DNA of 6,874 bases from Verrucomicrobiales bacterium. GTDB taxonomy: Bacteria; Verrucomicrobiota; Verrucomicrobiia; Verrucomicrobiales; DEV007. The DNA lies in contig JACETS010000134.1 in assembly GCA_013911195.1 (NCBI GenBank), positions 1 to 6,874 on the forward strand. Direction: 5' to 3'. The first letter of the stretch is position 1. Each line of letters opens with the position of its first letter. The notes beneath the pieces were generated by a model, which was given only the letters and a program-made list of their open reading frames with translations, was not told where the DNA came from and searched no databases. Position numbers and translations under genes: made by a program. This document shows, piece by piece, positions 4,429 to 6,874 of the stretch.

Positions 4429-6874
4429 ATGGGAGATGATATCCATGCTGAATTAAAGAAACTCCTCAACGAACGCATCGTTGTTCTTGATGGGGCTATG
4501 GGAACGACTATTAGAGAGTATGGATTAGATGAAAGTGCTGCTAGAGGTGAGAGGTTTGAAGCAATTAAAAAAGATATACTCAACAATGGCGATATTCTCT
4601 CAATCACCCAAAGTGATGTTATTGGTGATATTCATCGTAAATTTTTTGAGGCAGGTTCAGACATTGCTTCAACTAATACATTTTCAGCAACCACTTTGGC
4701 CCAAAGCGAGTTCTTTGTGGATGATCCCAGAGAAACGGGCAAAGGGGTAAAGGATCAGGAATTCTTCCAGAAAATTATAGAGGATAATTTTCTTAGAGAT
4801 TTGACATGGGAAATAAATTATAAATCTGCGCAGCTTTGTAGAAAGTGGGCTGATCGGGTTAGTAATGACTGCGGCAAAAAAAAGTATGTAGCTGGATCTA
4901 TAGGCCCTTTAACAGTTTCACTTTCTCAGTCACCTGACGCTGAAGATGCTGCTTTTAGAATGGTTAATTTTAATCAGGTCGTCGAAGCTTATATTCATCA
5001 AATAGAAGCTCTTATTGAGGGTGGTTCTGATCTTTTATTAGTCGAGACTATCTTTGATGGTTTGAATGCTAAGGCTGCGTCAGTTGCTATTAAAGAGGTT
5101 AGAGAAAAATTAAAAATTAATATTCCTATAATATATTCGGCTGCCGTTGGTATGGGTGGAGAGACTATGATATCGGCAATGAAAATTGAGTCCTTTATCA
5201 ATTCTTTCGAACACATGAACCCTTTAGCGTTAGGACTAAACTGTTCACTGGGTCCCGATCCGATGCGGGCTTTCCTTTCAGAGTTATCAAAAAAAACTGA
5301 TGCTTATGTTTCAGTTTACCCGAATGCCGGTTTGCCAAACCCTTTAGCTCCAAGCGGTTTTGATCTACTACCCAATGATATGGCAAAGTTTGCAGGCGAA
5401 TTCGCTGCTGAAGGATTGATTAATTTTGTAGGTGGCTGCTGCGGTAATACACCTGATCATATCTCGGCAATTGCTGAAGAGGTTAAGAAGCATGAACCTA
5501 GACAATTGCCAAAGATTGATCCCTGTATGCGGCTTAGTGGATCTGAGGCTTACAATCATACCAAGGAAAAAAACTTTCTTATGGTTGGTGAGCGCACGAA
5601 TGTTGCTGGGTCTCCAAGGTTTTCAAAGCTGATAAAGTCTAATAATTTAGATGACGCGACGCGAATAGCCAGACAACAGGTAGAGAATGGAGCCAATGTG
5701 ATTGATGTTTGCATGGATGAGGGGCTAATTGATGGGGTTGAGATGATGGGGAAGTTTTTAAGACTACTCGCATCTGAGCCGGAAATTTCAAAGGTCCCCA
5801 TAATGATAGATTCATCAAAATGGGAAGTCATAGAGGAAGGGCTCAAAAGTATTCAGGGAAAAGCGATAGTAAATTCAATTTCCTTAAAAGAAGGTGAAGC
5901 AGTTTTTAAAAAACATGCAGAAACCATTATGAAGTATGGTGCTGCAGTCGTGGTGATGGCTTTCGACGAGAAGGGGCAAGCGGCAAGTTATGAGGATAAG
6001 ATTCGTATTTGTGAAAGGGCTTACAAAATACTGGTTAATGAGGTTGGGTTTAATCCTCAGGATATAATCTTCGATCCTAATATACTTACAATTGCCACGG
6101 GGATGGAAGAGCATAACAATTATGCTGTTGATTTCATAAAGGCCACCAAATGGATAAAAGAGAATTTACCAGGAGCCAAGGTGAGTGGAGGTGTTTCTAA
6201 TATCTCATTTAGTTTCAGAGGTAACAATGTTGTCAGAGAGGCGATGCATTCCTCATTTCTTTATCATGCTATAAGTGCTGGAATGGATATGGGAATTGTT
6301 AATGCGGGAATGCTTGAAGTTTATGAAAATATTCCTCAAGAACTTTTAATCAAAGTCGAGAATGTTATTTTTAATCAAAGTCCGGATGCGACTGAGCAAT
6401 TGGTTGAGTATGCCGAAAAGTTCAAAGGAACCTCCAGCAAAAAGACCGAAAATAATCTGCAGTGGAGAGAAAACTCTGTTGAGGAAAGGCTTAAGTATTC
6501 TCTTCTGAAGGGTGTAACAGATTATATAGAAAAGGATACAGAGGAAGCAAGAGTTCAATATGGGAAACCCATACAAGTGATTGAAGGTCCTCTGATGGAT
6601 GGAATGCAAATCGTTGGAGATCTTTTTGGTGAGGGTAAGATGTTCTTGCCGCAGGTTGTTAAATCGGCCCGTGTTATGAAAAAATCAGTTGCCTACCTTG
6701 AGCCTTTCATGGATCAGGAGAAGAAACACTCTGACTGTGCGGGTAAAATAGTGATGGCTACGGTAAAAGGCGATGTTCATGACATTGGAAAAAATATTGT
6801 TGGAGTGGTTCTAGCTTGTAATAACTATGAGGTTATTGATCTCGGGGTTATGGTTCAATGTGAGAAAATTCTCT
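4429..6874 (+). CDS. metH: Cobalamin-dependent methionine synthase MetH (3' end outside the window)
   Basis: The frame is open from ATG 4429 to the edge: 815 codons plus one base of an expected length near 1250 (E. coli 1227). The enzyme transfers a methyl group from 5-methyltetrahydrofolate to homocysteine through bound cobalamin. Homocysteine domain: DGAMGT at residues 21-26 and the zinc ligands C272 (GLNCSLG), C337 and C338 (GGCCGN). Pterin-binding domain: GERTN at 387-391, IDSSKW around 461, VNSISLKEG around 482, then FDPN, EEHNNYA and GGVSNISFSFRG. The four-helix cap follows, ending LPQVVKSARVMK. The B12 domain opens with KGDVHDIGKN, where D782 and H784 match E. coli D757 and lower ligand H759. 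The 25-residue offset comes from an insertion near residues 95-122. The rest of the B12 domain and the S-adenosylmethionine reactivation domain lie beyond the edge. No other in-frame ATG starts nearby, and no Shine-Dalgarno motif, cobalamin riboswitch or SAM riboswitch is visible in the 87-base gap to maf. Confidence 0.96.
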   Translation, partial: MGDDIHAELKKLLNERIVVLDGAMGTTIREYGLDESAARGERFEAIKKDILNNGDILSITQSDVIGDIHRKFFEAGSDIASTNTFSATTLAQSEFFVDDPRETGKGVKDQEFFQKIIEDNFLRDLTWEINYKSAQLCRKWADRVSNDCGKKKYVAGSIGPLTVSLSQSPDAEDAAFRMVNFNQVVEAYIHQIEALIEGGSDLLLVETIFDGLNAKAASVAIKEVREKLKINIPIIYSAAVGMGGETMISAMKIESFINSFEHMNPLALGLNCSLGPDPMRAFLSELSKKTDAYVSVYPNAGLPNPLAPSGFDLLPNDMAKFAGEFAAEGLINFVGGCCGNTPDHISAIAEEVKKHEPRQLPKIDPCMRLSGSEAYNHTKEKNFLMVGERTNVAGSPRFSKLIKSNNLDDATRIARQQVENGANVIDVCMDEGLIDGVEMMGKFLRLLASEPEISKVPIMIDSSKWEVIEEGLKSIQGKAIVNSISLKEGEAVFKKHAETIMKYGAAVVVMAFDEKGQAASYEDKIRICERAYKILVNEVGFNPQDIIFDPNILTIATGMEEHNNYAVDFIKATKWIKENLPGAKVSGGVSNISFSFRGNNVVREAMHSSFLYHAISAGMDMGIVNAGMLEVYENIPQELLIKVENVIFNQSPDATEQLVEYAEKFKGTSSKKTENNLQWRENSVEERLKYSLLKGVTDYIEKDTEEARVQYGKPIQVIEGPLMDGMQIVGDLFGEGKMFLPQVVKSARVMKKSVAYLEPFMDQEKKHSDCAGKIVMATVKGDVHDIGKNIVGVVLACNNYEVIDLGVMVQCEKIL

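Noticed and set aside
4398..4607. Minus-strand frame crossing the metH start
   Set aside because: It overlaps the conserved MetH N-terminus (DGAMGT) and has no family resemblance.
1..6874. Mobile element, phage, defence or toxin-antitoxin system
   Set aside because: No transposase, integrase, terminal repeats, CRISPR repeats or small toxin-like gene pairs are visible. All genes are housekeeping families in tidy transcription units.

Overview
The window comes from an AT-rich bacterial chromosome and reads as ordinary core-genome DNA. There is no mobile element, CRISPR array, tRNA or rRNA. From recalled family sequences, the TrkA, MetH and NfeD/flotillin proteins look most like those of Verrucomicrobiota, perhaps the Opitutae/Puniceicoccales side. 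Clues are the TrkA stretches around IRNPDG, IARGRIE and EDNVMTCLQAH, and the MetH stretches SPDAEDA and AAVGMGGETMIS. This placement is an inference from memory, not from a search.

Layout, left to right. Positions 1-185 are a non-coding leader with a perfect TATAAT box at 123-128. Positions 186-2300 hold a two-gene plus-strand operon: a short three-helix NfeD/YuaF-like membrane protein with a C-terminal OB-fold, then a flotillin (SPFH plus a long coiled coil) 18 bases later. It ends at a strong intrinsic terminator (2326-2359). Convergent to it, on the minus strand, is a maf-trkA pair (4341 down to 2368, 30-base gap). It encodes a Maf nucleotide pyrophosphatase of the dTTP/UTP type and the two-lobed TrkA potassium-gating subunit. 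An 87-base divergent spacer rich in short repeats separates maf from metH. MetH, cobalamin-dependent methionine synthase, runs from 4429 off the right edge. Its homocysteine domain, pterin domain, cap and the cobalamin-ligand histidine are present, but roughly the last third of the protein lies outside.

The NfeD-like protein and flotillin probably work together as a membrane-microdomain scaffold. TrkA senses NAD(H) and gates a TrkH/KtrB-type potassium channel that is not in the window. Maf cleans or controls nucleotide pools, and MetH closes the methionine/folate cycle. No functional tie between the three transcription units is visible.

I found no convincing undescribed system. Points worth a second look are the absence of Shine-Dalgarno motifs before all five genes, the repeat-dense maf/metH spacer with no recognisable riboswitch, an approximately 25-residue insertion in the MetH homocysteine domain, an inverted repeat over the nfeD promoter, and the maf-trkA pairing.
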